Of a stretch of DNA of 52,870 bases, positions 35,254 to 44,055 are shown one piece after another. The translations under genes and the position numbers were made by a program. Under the pieces are notes generated by a model. That model worked only from the letters and a program-made list of their open reading frames with translations. It made no database searches and was not told the origin of the DNA. Each line of letters starts with the position of its first letter. The stretch's first letter is position 1. Source of the stretch: Desulfovibrionaceae bacterium (lineage in GTDB: Bacteria; Desulfobacterota; Desulfovibrionia; Desulfovibrionales; Desulfovibrionaceae); contig JAVHLG010000027.1 of assembly GCA_031082225.1 (NCBI GenBank), positions 1 to 52,870 of the forward strand, written 5' to 3'.

Positions 35254-37281
35254 ATGAATATCGGCATCCCCCGGGAGGGCCGCCCCCTGCTTCCGGCGGC
35301 CCTGGCCCTGGTCCTTTTGGGAGCGAGCCTGGTGTTTCTCACCTGGCGCAACCTGGAGAGCCAGCGCGAACTCATCGACAACCATGTCCGGCTCTCGGCC
35401 CGGGGCACCCTGCGCGGCATCCAGACCAGCCTGACCAGGGCGATCCTGCGCGCCCGCCCGGACAGCCCCGAGGCCCTCCGGACCCTGGTCGAAGACTATT
35501 TCAAGGAGATGACCTCCATCCACGAGGTGGCGCTTCTGGCCCTGTACGACGAGACCGGGCGCAACATCGTGTTCTCTTCGCCCGGGGGAGTCCCGCCGTT
35601 CAACCTGCCCGCCGACGTGGTGGAGCGCCTGGAAACCGACGGGGAGTGGTTCGTCACCCAGGCCTATGCCGATCTGAGGTTGCTGCTCTTTTTCACCCAG
35701 GCCCGTCCGGAACTGGAACCCGACCCGCGCGGCCCGCTTTTCCCCCTGCCGCCCCCCTTCCCGCCGGGAATGCCGCCTTTTCCCGGGCCTCCCCCCATGC
35801 CCGGCTCTTCGATATTTCCCGGGCCTCCCTCCATGTCGGACGTTCCGCGTTTCCAGACCAAGCCGCCCCTGTCCGATCTGCCCGTCTTCCCGTCGCCGCA
35901 GTCGTCCCTGCTGCCGCCGTTCCCTCCGTTCGGCCTGTTCCCGGGCGCCTTCGCGCCGCGCCCCAGGCCCTACATCCTGCTCGGCCTCAACCTCGAAGAC
36001 TACGAGGGGCCGTATCTGAACGTACGCCGGGCGGCCATCCTCCAGGCCGGATACGTCCTGGCCATGGCCGCCTTCACCCTGATCCTGGTGGTGGCCGCCA
36101 CGCGCCGCCGGGAGCAGGGCCAGCGCCTGACGCGCCTGGAATCCTTCCACTCCAAGCTCCTGGACAACATGCCCGACGGCCTGGTCACCCTGGACGGGGC
36201 CAGCCGGATCACGGCCTTCAACCCCGCCGCCCAGGAACTGCTCTCCCGTCTGACCGGCCGGTCCGCGGACGCCCTCATGGGCGCGGACTGGGAGGAGGTG
36301 GCGGCCGCCGCCTCGCCTTCGGGCCCCATCCCGGCCGATTCCCCGCCCGAGTCCCCGACCGGCCCGATGATCGACGGCCCGGCCCTGTCCGGGGCCACGT
36401 CCCGGGAATCCTGGCGGCTTCTGGAAAAAGAGGGCCTGAGCCTCGAGTTGCGCGGCGTGCCCCTGGCCCCGGCCGACACCGGCGGACCCGGCGCTTCGGG
36501 CGAGCCGCAGTCCGGCCCGGCCAAGCTCATTTTGCTGCGCGACCGCAGCCGCATCCGCCGCCTGGAACACGATCTGGCCGAGGCCACGAAGCTGGCCGCC
36601 ATCGGGCGTCTGGCCGCCGGCGTGGCCCACGAGATACGCAATCCGTTAAGCTCCCTGCGCGGCTTCGCCCAGTTCTTCGCCGCCAAGCTCAAAGGCCGCG
36701 AACCCGAAGAGACCTACGCCCTGACCATGGTCCACGAGGCCGACCGCCTGAACCGCGTGGTGGCCGATCTGCTCTTTTTGTCCAGGCCGCGCCAGCTTTC
36801 CCCCGAACCCGTGGACCTGCCGTCGTTCGCCAGGGAGCTGTCCCAGATCCTGCAGTTCGACATCGAGCACAAACATGCCCTAATCGCCACCGATTTTCCC
36901 GTCGCGACCCTTGTCGCCGACCCAGACGCCCTCAAGCAGGCCCTCATCAACCTCATCCTCAACAGTCTGGCCGCCCTGCCGGAAACCGGCGGAACCATCA
37001 CCCTGGCAAGCGCCCTGTCCGCCCCCGGCCGGGTCACCCTGACCGTCTCCGACGACGGCTGCGGCATCGAACCGGGCGACCTGCAAAAGGTTCTCGAACC
37101 TTTCCACACCACCAAAAAACACGGCTCGGGCCTGGGTCTGGCCATTGTCCATAAAATCATGCGCGATCACGACGGTGCCCTGTCCATTTCCTCCGTACCC
37201 GGCCAGGGGACACGCGTGGAATTGACGTTCCCGGAGAGGACAGGGTCTGGCGCGCACAACCTGGAGCACACGAATGCATGA
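35254..37281 (+). CDS. ZraS/NtrB-like sensor kinase with proline-rich periplasmic insert
   Basis: The 675-residue kinase has TM1 at residues 12-30, a periplasmic domain to about 255, TM2 at 262-285, a PAS domain (LLDNMPDGLVTLDGASRITAFNPAAQELL), HisKA with GVAHEIRNPLSSLRGFAQFF (His near 459) and HATPase (DDGCGIEPGDLQKVLEPFHTTK, GSGLGLAIV). This is the ZraS/AtoS layout. Odd feature: residues 150-235 of the periplasmic domain are extremely rich in Pro, with Pro-Phe-Pro and Pro-Gly-Pro-Pro runs and Met, unlike usual sensor domains. It overlaps the regulator gene by 8 nt and is probably its cognate kinase. Confidence 0.9.
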   Translation: MNIGIPREGRPLLPAALALVLLGASLVFLTWRNLESQRELIDNHVRLSARGTLRGIQTSLTRAILRARPDSPEALRTLVEDYFKEMTSIHEVALLALYDETGRNIVFSSPGGVPPFNLPADVVERLETDGEWFVTQAYADLRLLLFFTQARPELEPDPRGPLFPLPPPFPPGMPPFPGPPPMPGSSIFPGPPSMSDVPRFQTKPPLSDLPVFPSPQSSLLPPFPPFGLFPGAFAPRPRPYILLGLNLEDYEGPYLNVRRAAILQAGYVLAMAAFTLILVVAATRRREQGQRLTRLESFHSKLLDNMPDGLVTLDGASRITAFNPAAQELLSRLTGRSADALMGADWEEVAAAASPSGPIPADSPPESPTGPMIDGPALSGATSRESWRLLEKEGLSLELRGVPLAPADTGGPGASGEPQSGPAKLILLRDRSRIRRLEHDLAEATKLAAIGRLAAGVAHEIRNPLSSLRGFAQFFAAKLKGREPEETYALTMVHEADRLNRVVADLLFLSRPRQLSPEPVDLPSFARELSQILQFDIEHKHALIATDFPVATLVADPDALKQALINLILNSLAALPETGGTITLASALSAPGRVTLTVSDDGCGIEPGDLQKVLEPFHTTKKHGSGLGLAIVHKIMRDHDGALSISSVPGQGTRVELTFPERTGSGAHNLEHTNA

Positions 37282-38683
37282 CGCAGCGGCCCTGAAACGG
37301 GCTTTGGTGGTGGATGACGAACCGGGACACCGGCTCATGGTCCGGGCGGTGCTGTCCGACGCCGGATGGCTGGTGGACGAGGCGGCCAGCGCCGAATTGG
37401 CCCTGGAGCGGCTGCGCCGGGCCAAGTCCGGCGCCCTGCCCGACGTGATCCTCCTGGACATGCGCCTGCCCGGCATGGACGGCATGGAGGCCCTGGAATG
37501 CATCACCCGTCTGGACACCTCCGGGGAGCCTGTGCCGGTGGTGCTGCTCACGGCTTACGGCAGCGTGGGCTCGGCCGTGTCGGCCATGAAGCGCGGGGCC
37601 TTCGACTATCTGACCAAGCCGGCAGACAACGAGGAATTGCTCGCGGTCATGGACAAGGCCCGGGACTACGGCCGACTGCTGCGCGAAAACAAGTCCCTGC
37701 GCCAGCGCATGGGACCGGGCGGGGCGCGGCTCATCGGCGAGAGCCCGTCCATGCGCGCGCTCAAGGAGCTGATCAGCCAGGTGGGGCCGAGCGAGGCCAC
37801 GGTGCTCATCCTGGGCGAGTCGGGCACGGGCAAGGAACTGGCGGCCGAGGCCCTGCACGAGGCCAGCCCCCGGGCGGCCAAGCCCCTGATCCGGGTCAAT
37901 TGCGCGGCCCTGCCCGGCGAGCTGTTGGAGAGCGAGCTGTTCGGCCACGTCAAAGGGGCCTTCACCGGGGCGCTTCGCGACAAGCCCGGCCGGTTCGTCC
38001 TGGCCGACGGGGGCACGCTTTTTTTAGACGAGATCGGCGAGATGCCGCCGAATCTCCAGGCCAAGCTGTTGCGCGTGCTCCAGGACGGCATCGTGGAGCC
38101 CGTGGGCGGGGTGTCGCCCATCCAGGTGGACACCCGCATCATCACCGCCACCAACCGGGATCTGGCGGCCGAGGCCAAAAGCGGCCGGTTCCGCGAGGAT
38201 CTGTATTATCGCCTAAACGTCCTGGAGATGCGCATGCCGCCCCTGCGCGAGCGCCTGGACGACCTGCCCCTTTTGGTGGGCTTTTTGCTGCGCAAGCTGG
38301 GGGAGAAAAACCGCAAGGTGGTGCGCGGGGTGTCCCCGGCCTTTCTGGAACGGCTGTCCCTGTATGCCTGGCCGGGCAACGTGCGCGAACTGGAAAACGT
38401 GCTGGAGCGGGCGCTCATCTTAAGCCGCGCCGACACCCTGGGCCCCGAGATGCTGCCGCCGCACTTCCCCGGCGGCCCTGGCGCGGCGGACGCGGCCCAC
38501 GGTCCTGCCGCGCCCCCGACCTTCCCCGACGGGCCCATGGATTTCGAGGGCGCGGAAAAGGCGGCCATCGAGCGGGCCCTGGGGGTCACCGGCGGCCACC
38601 GGGAGCGCACGGCGGAGGTGCTGGGCATCAGCCGCCGCACCCTGCAATACAAACTGCGCAAGTTCGGGCTGGCCAGACGCTAG
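37274..38683 (+). CDS. ZraR/NtrC-family sigma-54-dependent response regulator
   Basis: The 469-residue protein has a receiver (VVDDEPGHR, phospho-acceptor Asp62 in LLDMRLPGMDG, YLTKPADNEE), a sigma-54-interacting AAA+ domain (Walker A GESGTGKE, ESELFGHVKGAFTGA with the sigma-54-contacting GAFTGA loop near 229, LFLDEIGEMP) and a Fis-type helix-turn-helix (GHRERTAEVLGISRRTLQYKLRKFGL). It should activate sigma-54 promoters; the one upstream of the ZraP-like gene in this cluster is the obvious target. A low-complexity Pro/Ala linker joins AAA+ and HTH. Its stop is the TAG of the TAGTGTCGCGTCCC motif shared with rnr. Confidence 0.92.
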   Translation: MHDAAALKRALVVDDEPGHRLMVRAVLSDAGWLVDEAASAELALERLRRAKSGALPDVILLDMRLPGMDGMEALECITRLDTSGEPVPVVLLTAYGSVGSAVSAMKRGAFDYLTKPADNEELLAVMDKARDYGRLLRENKSLRQRMGPGGARLIGESPSMRALKELISQVGPSEATVLILGESGTGKELAAEALHEASPRAAKPLIRVNCAALPGELLESELFGHVKGAFTGALRDKPGRFVLADGGTLFLDEIGEMPPNLQAKLLRVLQDGIVEPVGGVSPIQVDTRIITATNRDLAAEAKSGRFREDLYYRLNVLEMRMPPLRERLDDLPLLVGFLLRKLGEKNRKVVRGVSPAFLERLSLYAWPGNVRELENVLERALILSRADTLGPEMLPPHFPGGPGAADAAHGPAAPPTFPDGPMDFEGAEKAAIERALGVTGGHRERTAEVLGISRRTLQYKLRKFGLARR

Positions 38684-38842
38684 TGTCGCGTCCCGCACAT
38701 AGCTTGGGAGTATAGTGTGGTCGTGGCTACCAAACAATGGCTTAAAAACACTGCTTTCGGCCAAAAGAAGTACCTGCTTCTTTGTGGAACAGTATACGAG
38801 TTTCTCCTTTCTTGAAAAATATCCCTGTATTTTTTAAGAAAA
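38681..38842 (+). repeat. TAGTGTCGCGTCCC element with A/T hairpin, long copy
   Basis: The 14-bp motif begins at the stop codon of the sigma-54 regulator gene. About 120 bp of AT-rich sequence follows, including a small AAAGAAG/CTTCTTT hairpin, then an A/T-rich hairpin at 38815-38842 (CTTGAAAAATA / TATTTTTTAAG). The same motif and a related hairpin, joined directly, follow rnr (9074-9031, minus strand). This may be an insertion-sequence end or a nonautonomous element. Confidence 0.55.
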
Positions 38843-38961
38843 ATTGATTTCAACATGGTGTTTTCATTCTCCGCGTCCACCAATTCCGAGGACGCGGCGT
38901 CGGCCGTACGCCGAGGCGGGAAGGAAGAATGGGCCACGGCATGGCCAGGCAGGGAGGGACG

Positions 38962-39431
38962 ATGGTCACGACGACGATTCCGGGCCTGGGGGACGTGTCC
39001 CTGGCCCATCTGGTCCTGGACTACAACGGCACCCTGGCCAGGGACGGGGCGCTTCTGCCCGGGGTGGCCGAACGCCTGGCGGCCCTGGCCGCGATCCTGA
39101 CCGTGCACGTGATCACGGCGGACACCTTCGGCACGGTGCGCTTAGCCCTGGCCGGACTCCCGGTGGCGGTCACGGTGCTGCCGCCCGGCCCCGAGGACGC
39201 GGCCAAGCTGGCCTTCGCCCAGTCCCTGGGGCTTTCGGCCACGGCCGCCGTCGGCAACGGCCGCAACGACCGGCTCATGCTCGGGGCCTGCGCCGTGGGT
39301 TTGGCGGTCATCGGCCCGGAGGGGGCCTGCCTGGACGCGGTGCTGGCCGCAGACGCGGTTTTCACCGACATCCGCGACGCCCGGACGTCTTTTCGGCCCC
39401 GGGCCGACTCACGGCCACCCTGCGGGTCTAA
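38962..39431 (+). CDS. HAD-superfamily phosphatase-like gene with apparent 1-nt frameshift
   Basis: The ATG follows GGGAGGGACG. The first 140 residues read as a small soluble P-type-ATPase-like HAD protein: motif I LVLDYNGTLARDG, motif II HVITADTFGTV, motif IV AAVGNGRNDRLML, then AADAVFTDIRDA. Past about 39381 this frame continues 230 residues as meaningless antisense of the PHP gene. In the next frame the expected C-terminus appears at once (DVFSAPGRLTATLRV then TAA at 39431). Adding one base at about 39381 would give DA-x-DVFS and a protein of about 156 residues. The break is a real mutation or a sequencing error; coordinates given are for the repaired gene. Confidence 0.7.
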
Positions 39432-40272
39432 AGCCCTCGCGCCGCCGCGCGAGGTCCGCAAGCAGCCCCTCGGGCACGAACAGCCCTCCCCGCCCGCGAC
39501 CCAGGCGAATCCCCGGCTTGGCCGCGCCGTGAAAATCCGAACCGCCCGTGACGCCCATGTCCAGTTTTTTCGCCAGGGCCAGGTATTCCCGGGTCTGGGC
39601 CTCGCTGTGCTCGCTGTAGCGGGCCTCGATGGCCATAACGCCCATCTCCCGGTATCCGGCCACCAGCCGTTCCAGGGACGCCCCCTTTTCGCGCAGTTGG
39701 TAGGGATGGGCCAGGACCGGAATCGCGCCCTCGGCCCGAAGCAGGCCCACGGCCCGCTCCATGGGCATCTTGGTCTTGGGCGCGTAGGCTGCCCCCCCGG
39801 CCCCGAGATAGCGCTCGAAGGCCTCGCGCAGGGTCTTGACCGCCCCTTTGCGCAACAGGGCGGCGGCGATGTGCGGCCGTCCCACGGCCCCGGCGGCCAG
39901 TTCCAGCACCTCGCCGTAGTCCAGCCCGATCCCCAGCCCGGCCAGCCTGTCCAGGATCAGGCGGTTGCGGTCATGGCGCTTCTCGCGCGCCCTGGCCAGC
40001 ACGGCCCCGAACTCGCCCGGAACCTCGGGCACGAACAGCCCCAGAAGATGCAGGGTCCGCTGCCCGTCCGCCACGGATAGCTCCACCCCGCCCACGACCT
40101 GCACGCCGAATTGACGGCCGGCGGCCATGGCCTCGGGCAGGCCGTCCACGGTGTCATGGTCGGTTATGGCCACGGCGGACAGGCCAGCCTCGGCGGCCAG
40201 CCGCACCAGTTCGCGCGGGGTCACGGTGCCGTCCGAGGCCGTGGTGTGGGTATGCAGATCGATGCCAGGCAT
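39409..40272 (-). CDS. PHP-domain phosphoesterase (YciV/TrpH-like)
   Basis: The 287-residue protein has the PHP metal-site motifs: DLHTHTTASDGTVTP at residues 5-19, AITDHDTVDGLPEA, GVELSV, AHPYQLRE and GGSDFHGAAKPGIRLG. E. coli YciV (RNase AM) is a 5'-3' exonuclease on short RNAs and on pAp-type substrates, and this is the best comparison. The gene is convergent with the HAD gene and overlaps its repaired 3' end by 23 bp. Confidence 0.88.
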   Translation of the reverse strand: MPGIDLHTHTTASDGTVTPRELVRLAAEAGLSAVAITDHDTVDGLPEAMAAGRQFGVQVVGGVELSVADGQRTLHLLGLFVPEVPGEFGAVLARAREKRHDRNRLILDRLAGLGIGLDYGEVLELAAGAVGRPHIAAALLRKGAVKTLREAFERYLGAGGAAYAPKTKMPMERAVGLLRAEGAIPVLAHPYQLREKGASLERLVAGYREMGVMAIEARYSEHSEAQTREYLALAKKLDMGVTGGSDFHGAAKPGIRLGRGRGGLFVPEGLLADLARRREGFRPAGWP

Positions 40273-40453
40273 CCGGACACGCTATCCGGTCCCGGCCGCG
40301 TTGGGAAGCGCGCGCACCCTCTCCGGGGACTTCACCCCTGCGGCCCGCGCCCACGGCCTTGACACCGGCCGCACGGGCACTAGTTTCTTGTCCACTTTGG
40401 CCGTCTGGCCGCAACCTTTGAACCCAATTCAGGGTGGGCAAAGAAGGAGTCCC

Positions 40454-41683
40454 TTGTCCCGCATCGACAACGCGCATGTCGCCACCATCGAACTGTTTCT
40501 GTCCTGGCGCGATGAGGCCGTCCGCCACGAAGAGCGCTACCTGGCCCGCAAGGTCAACCCCTGGCGGGACGTCTTTCCTCCCGGCTTTCGGGAACGGATC
40601 GAGGGTCTGGGCGTGGGCGACGCGGCGTCCTGCGACTACGCCCCGGGCGAGGCTCTCCCGGAGCGCCGCGACGACGCCGTCATCCGCCTGCCCCGCCGCG
40701 CCTTCGCATCCAAAACCGTGGCCGGACGCCGCATCGAACCGCGTCTGAGCCGCTTCTATCCGCGCGGGATGTTCACGGGGCTTGTCGGCGTCTTTCCCCA
40801 GGACGCACGCCCGGCCCGCATCGTGGCCATGGACGCAGACGTCCTGACCCTCGACCTGAACCATCCCCTGGCCGGGAGGCGGCTGACGCTTGCGGCCACG
40901 GTGCGCCACATCGCGCCCAAGGTCTCGGACACGGGCGGGCATCTGTCCTGCTGGCTGGAGGAGATCACCGACTACGGCCCGGGCATGCAGTCGCCCCTGC
41001 CGGGTCTGCCCACGGACTTTTTCTCCGGCGACGCCCTGTCGCGCCCCGACGACGCGCCGGACGCCGCCTTCTATGCCGCCCCGCGCCTGACCGGGCACAT
41101 CGACGCCCAGGCCGACGCCCTGCTGACCGATGGCTACGCCGGATACCTGCGCCCGGGCATGGCCGTCCTGGACCTCATGAGCTCCGTGGCCTCCCACCTG
41201 CCCCTGGAGACGCCTTTCGCGCCGCCAGGGCTGCATGTGACGGGCCTGGGCCTCAACGACCGGGAGATGGCCGCCAACCCGCGTCTGGCCGCGCACGTGG
41301 TGCACGACCTCAATGAAAACCCGGTCCTGCCCTTTCCGGATGCCGCCTTCGACGCCGTCTTCCTCAGTCTGTCCGTGGAATACCTGACCCGGCCCCGGGA
41401 GGTGTTCGCCCAGTGCGCCCGGGTGCTCAAGCCCGGCGGCAGGCTGTGCGTGGGGTTCTCCGACCGCTGGTTTCCGCAGAAGGTCACGGCGGTGTGGCCG
41501 GACCTGCATCCCTTCGAGCGTGTGGGCCTGGTCGCGGCGTGTGCCCGCGACACGGGATCGTTTGCCGATCTGGCCACCACCAGCATCCGCAACTGGTGGC
41601 GGCCCACGGACGACCCGCACATCCGCCAGACCCTAACCAGCGACCCGGTGTTCGTGGTGACCGGGAAACGGACCGGGACATGA
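40454..41683 (+). CDS. FKBP/SlyD-like domain fused to SAM methyltransferase
   Basis: Translation most likely begins at a TTG with AAGGAG 4 nt upstream, giving 409 residues starting SRIDNAHVATIELFLSWRDE. Residues 100-150 carry FKBP-type SlyD signatures: FYPRGMFTGLVGVFPQDARPARI and, at 133-144, the hallmark LDLNHPLAGRRL. Residues 215-409 are a class I methyltransferase: AVLDLMSSVASHLP replaces the usual GxG loop, then GLGLNDREMAANP, VLPFPDAAFDAVFLSLSVEYLTRPREVF, RVLKPGGRLCVGFSDRWFP. The C-terminal half resembles Methyltransf_11 proteins of unknown substrate. The fusion suggests folding-coupled or proline-adjacent modification, which is inference only. Confidence 0.75.
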   Translation: MSRIDNAHVATIELFLSWRDEAVRHEERYLARKVNPWRDVFPPGFRERIEGLGVGDAASCDYAPGEALPERRDDAVIRLPRRAFASKTVAGRRIEPRLSRFYPRGMFTGLVGVFPQDARPARIVAMDADVLTLDLNHPLAGRRLTLAATVRHIAPKVSDTGGHLSCWLEEITDYGPGMQSPLPGLPTDFFSGDALSRPDDAPDAAFYAAPRLTGHIDAQADALLTDGYAGYLRPGMAVLDLMSSVASHLPLETPFAPPGLHVTGLGLNDREMAANPRLAAHVVHDLNENPVLPFPDAAFDAVFLSLSVEYLTRPREVFAQCARVLKPGGRLCVGFSDRWFPQKVTAVWPDLHPFERVGLVAACARDTGSFADLATTSIRNWWRPTDDPHIRQTLTSDPVFVVTGKRTGT

Positions 41684-41824
41684 GCCCTTTGTCCAGCCTG
41701 TCCCGGGCATGATGAAATGACGACAGCCCCCCGGTTTCTTAAAAACCAGGGGGCTGCGCCGCCTGTCCCCTTCGGGAAAAAAACGCGTGAACCGTCCGTG
41801 CGCGGCCCGGCCGGGCCTGCCCGG

Positions 41825-42703
41825 CTATCCCTCCCGGGCCTCCCGGACCACCTCCATCAGGTATTGGCCGTAATCGTTTTTGAGCATGTCCGCGGCCAGA
41901 TGCTCCAGGGTGTCGGCGTCGATGTAGCCCATGCGGTAGGCGATCTCCTCGATGCAGGAGACCTTGACGCCCTGGCGGTCCTGCACCACCTGGACGAAGC
42001 TTGCGGCCTGGTGCAGGGATTCGTGGGTTCCGGTGTCCAGCCAGGCGTAGCCGCGTCCCAGAAACTCCACCTTGAGGTCGCCGCGCCGCAGGTAGGCGTT
42101 GTTGACGTCGGTGATCTCAAGCTCGCCCCGGGGCGAGGGCGCAAGGTTCGCGGCGATGTCCACCACATCGTTGTCGTAGAAATACAGTCCCGTGACGGCG
42201 TATTTGGACTTGGGCCGCTCGGGCTTTTCCTCGATGCTGATGACGTGATGCTTGGCGTCGAACTCCACCACGCCGTAGCGTTTGGGGTCGCGCACCTTGT
42301 AGCCGAAGACGATGCCGCCCTTGACCAGCTTGGCCGAGCGTTGCAGCACGGTGGCCAGACCGTGGCCGTGGAAGATGTTGTCCCCGAGCACAAGGCACAC
42401 GGAGTCGCCGCCGATGAATTCCTGCCCCAGGATGAAGGCCTGGGCCAGCCCCTCGGGGCGCTCCTGCACCTTGTAGGACAGCGACAGGCCGATCTGCGAG
42501 CCGTCGCCGAACATCTCCTGGAAACGCGGCAGGTCCGTGGGCGTGGAGATGATGAGAATGTCCCTGATTCCGGCCAGCATGAGCACGGACAAGGGATAAT
42601 AGATCATGGGCTTGTCGTAGACGGGCAACAGTTGTTTGCTGACCACCCGGGTGATGGGATAGAGTCTGGTGCCGGAGCCGCCGGCCAGGATGATTCCTTT
42701 CAT
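41825..42703 (-). CDS. rmlA: Glucose-1-phosphate thymidylyltransferase
   Basis: The 292-residue protein opens [39 protein letters not shown], the RmlA signature, and contains [19 protein letters not shown] and [20 protein letters not shown]. It makes dTDP-glucose from dTTP and glucose 1-phosphate, the first step to dTDP-rhamnose and other dTDP sugars in surface polysaccharides. The ATG is preceded by GAGGG. rmlB, rmlC and rmlD are not in this window, so it stands apart from the rest of its pathway. Confidence 0.95.
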   Translation of the reverse strand: MKGIILAGGSGTRLYPITRVVSKQLLPVYDKPMIYYPLSVLMLAGIRDILIISTPTDLPRFQEMFGDGSQIGLSLSYKVQERPEGLAQAFILGQEFIGGDSVCLVLGDNIFHGHGLATVLQRSAKLVKGGIVFGYKVRDPKRYGVVEFDAKHHVISIEEKPERPKSKYAVTGLYFYDNDVVDIAANLAPSPRGELEITDVNNAYLRRGDLKVEFLGRGYAWLDTGTHESLHQAASFVQVVQDRQGVKVSCIEEIAYRMGYIDADTLEHLAADMLKNDYGQYLMEVVREAREG

Positions 42704-42828
42704 GCGGTGATCCCTCGTTTCAGGTCTGTGGGCCGCCTGGAAAAGACGCGCTGATCGGCGCGGCGGCCGGGCGAATGTAAATGCGCTTGGCGCAACTTGC
42801 AACACGCAAACCACAAAGGCGGACAACC

Positions 42829-43653
42829 ATGGCCATGGCCCAAGCGAACGTCCTGGTGCGCGGCCCCTTCGAGGCGGCGGCCGGGGAAGGCCTTTTGCTG
42901 GTCGATCCCGACTCGGCCACGCTTACCGACCGGACCCTGCGGGGCGTGCCCGAGGGCGACCCGGCCCTTTTACGGGCCAGGGCCGGGACGGTCTACCGGG
43001 ACGGCGGCGGGGAGCCGGCCATCCAGGTGCTGGGCAGCTACTTCTGGCCCGGGGCCACGGGACTGCACCGTCCGGCCCTGTCCTGCCGGGCGCTTCGGCC
43101 CTGCCTGTTCCCGGACGGGGAGACGCGCCTGACCCCGACCCTCTCGGGCATCAGCCTGGCCTGGATCACCTTAAGCGACAAGGGCGCGGCCGGAAAGCGC
43201 CAGGACGCCAGCGGCCCGCTCATCGCCGAAATGCTGCACCAGGCCGGACAGGCGTCCTACGTCCGCGGGCAGATCATCCCCGACGACGCGGCGCTTCTGC
43301 GGGCCCTTCTGACCGACCTGGCCCTGACCCAGGGCTTCGACCTGATCGTGACCACGGGCGGCACAGGGCTTGGGCCGCGCGACGTGACCCCCGAGGCCAC
43401 GCGTGCGGTCCTCGACAAACGCCTGCCCGGCTTCGAGACGGCCATGCTCATGGCCTCCCTGGCCAAGACCCCGCACGGGGCCATCTCCCGGGCCGTGGCC
43501 GGGACGCTCGGGGCCAGCGTCATCGTCAACCTGCCGGGCAGCCCCAAGGCCGTGCGCGAGAACTTCGCGGCGGTTTTGCCCGCCCTGCGCCACGCCCTGG
43601 ACAAGCTGCAGGGGGATACGGCCGACTGCGCCGCCGTGGCGGTGACGCGGTGA
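42829..43653 (+). CDS. MogA/MoaB-type molybdenum cofactor protein with N-terminal extension
   Basis: The ATG is preceded by AAAGGCGGA, with a second ATG 6 nt later; the product is 274 residues. Residues 115-265 are a MogA/MoaB domain: [50 protein letters not shown] near 171-190 (the nucleotide-binding TGGTG), and [14 protein letters not shown]. MogA adenylylates molybdopterin before metal insertion, supplying formate dehydrogenases and other enzymes of the group. The first 115 residues do not match the standard family; they could be a small beta-rich domain. It is divergent from rmlA. Confidence 0.85.
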   Translation: MAMAQANVLVRGPFEAAAGEGLLLVDPDSATLTDRTLRGVPEGDPALLRARAGTVYRDGGGEPAIQVLGSYFWPGATGLHRPALSCRALRPCLFPDGETRLTPTLSGISLAWITLSDKGAAGKRQDASGPLIAEMLHQAGQASYVRGQIIPDDAALLRALLTDLALTQGFDLIVTTGGTGLGPRDVTPEATRAVLDKRLPGFETAMLMASLAKTPHGAISRAVAGTLGASVIVNLPGSPKAVRENFAAVLPALRHALDKLQGDTADCAAVAVTR

Positions 43654-43686
43654 CGCGGTGACGGGGCGGCGGAAAAGAAGAAGGGA

Positions 43687-43730
43687 GCCCTCCGGGGGCC
43701 AAGAGGGGGTGGCCCCTTTGGAAACCCGCA
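43687..43730 (+). repeat. Dispersed palindromic repeat, degenerate copy
   Basis: CCTCCGGGGGCC, then AAGAGGGGG / CCCCTTTGG arms and AAACCCGC. It is recognisable by comparison with the copies at 8504 and 52681. Confidence 0.6.
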
Positions 43731-43813
43731 GACCAGGGGACGACAGACCACTCTCCAGCGAAGGCAAGGCCGTGGGGTGATGGTCGGGCTGTCGCGAAGG
43801 GAAAAAGGGAAGG

Positions 43814-43954
43814 CTAGCCGAAAACCTTCAGCGCCGCGATGACCGCGACGGTGGCGGCGAGCAGAGCGCCCATGCGCACGGTCAGGTCGTGTTTCAGACG
43901 AAGTTCGACTTCCCGCAAGTCCTGCTTGGTGGCGAGTTCCTTGAGGGGTGTCAT
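43814..43954 (-). CDS. Small coiled-coil membrane protein
   Basis: This 46-residue frame begins at an ATG with GGGAG just upstream. MTPLKELATKQDLREVELRLKHDLTVRMGALLAATVAVIAALKVFG combines a short amphipathic coiled coil with one C-terminal TM helix. Very similar small proteins (ATKQDLREL ... LGALMAAGIA type) are common in bacteria with no assigned function, some in phage or plasmid settings. Short length limits confidence, but ribosome binding site and protein pattern agree. Confidence 0.7.
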   Translation of the reverse strand: MTPLKELATKQDLREVELRLKHDLTVRMGALLAATVAVIAALKVFG

Positions 43955-44055
43955 AGGACTCCCTATGCGTATGGGCGCGAGGGAAGTCAAGGGGTTGCGC
44001 CATCGGATCGCCACGCGGTCTTGCTTCGGGCGGTGGGAACGGGTATGTCTCACGC

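Noticed and set aside
39432-40080. Continuation of the HAD reading frame for 230 residues
   Set aside because: It reads the antisense of the PHP gene and results from the frameshift near 39381.
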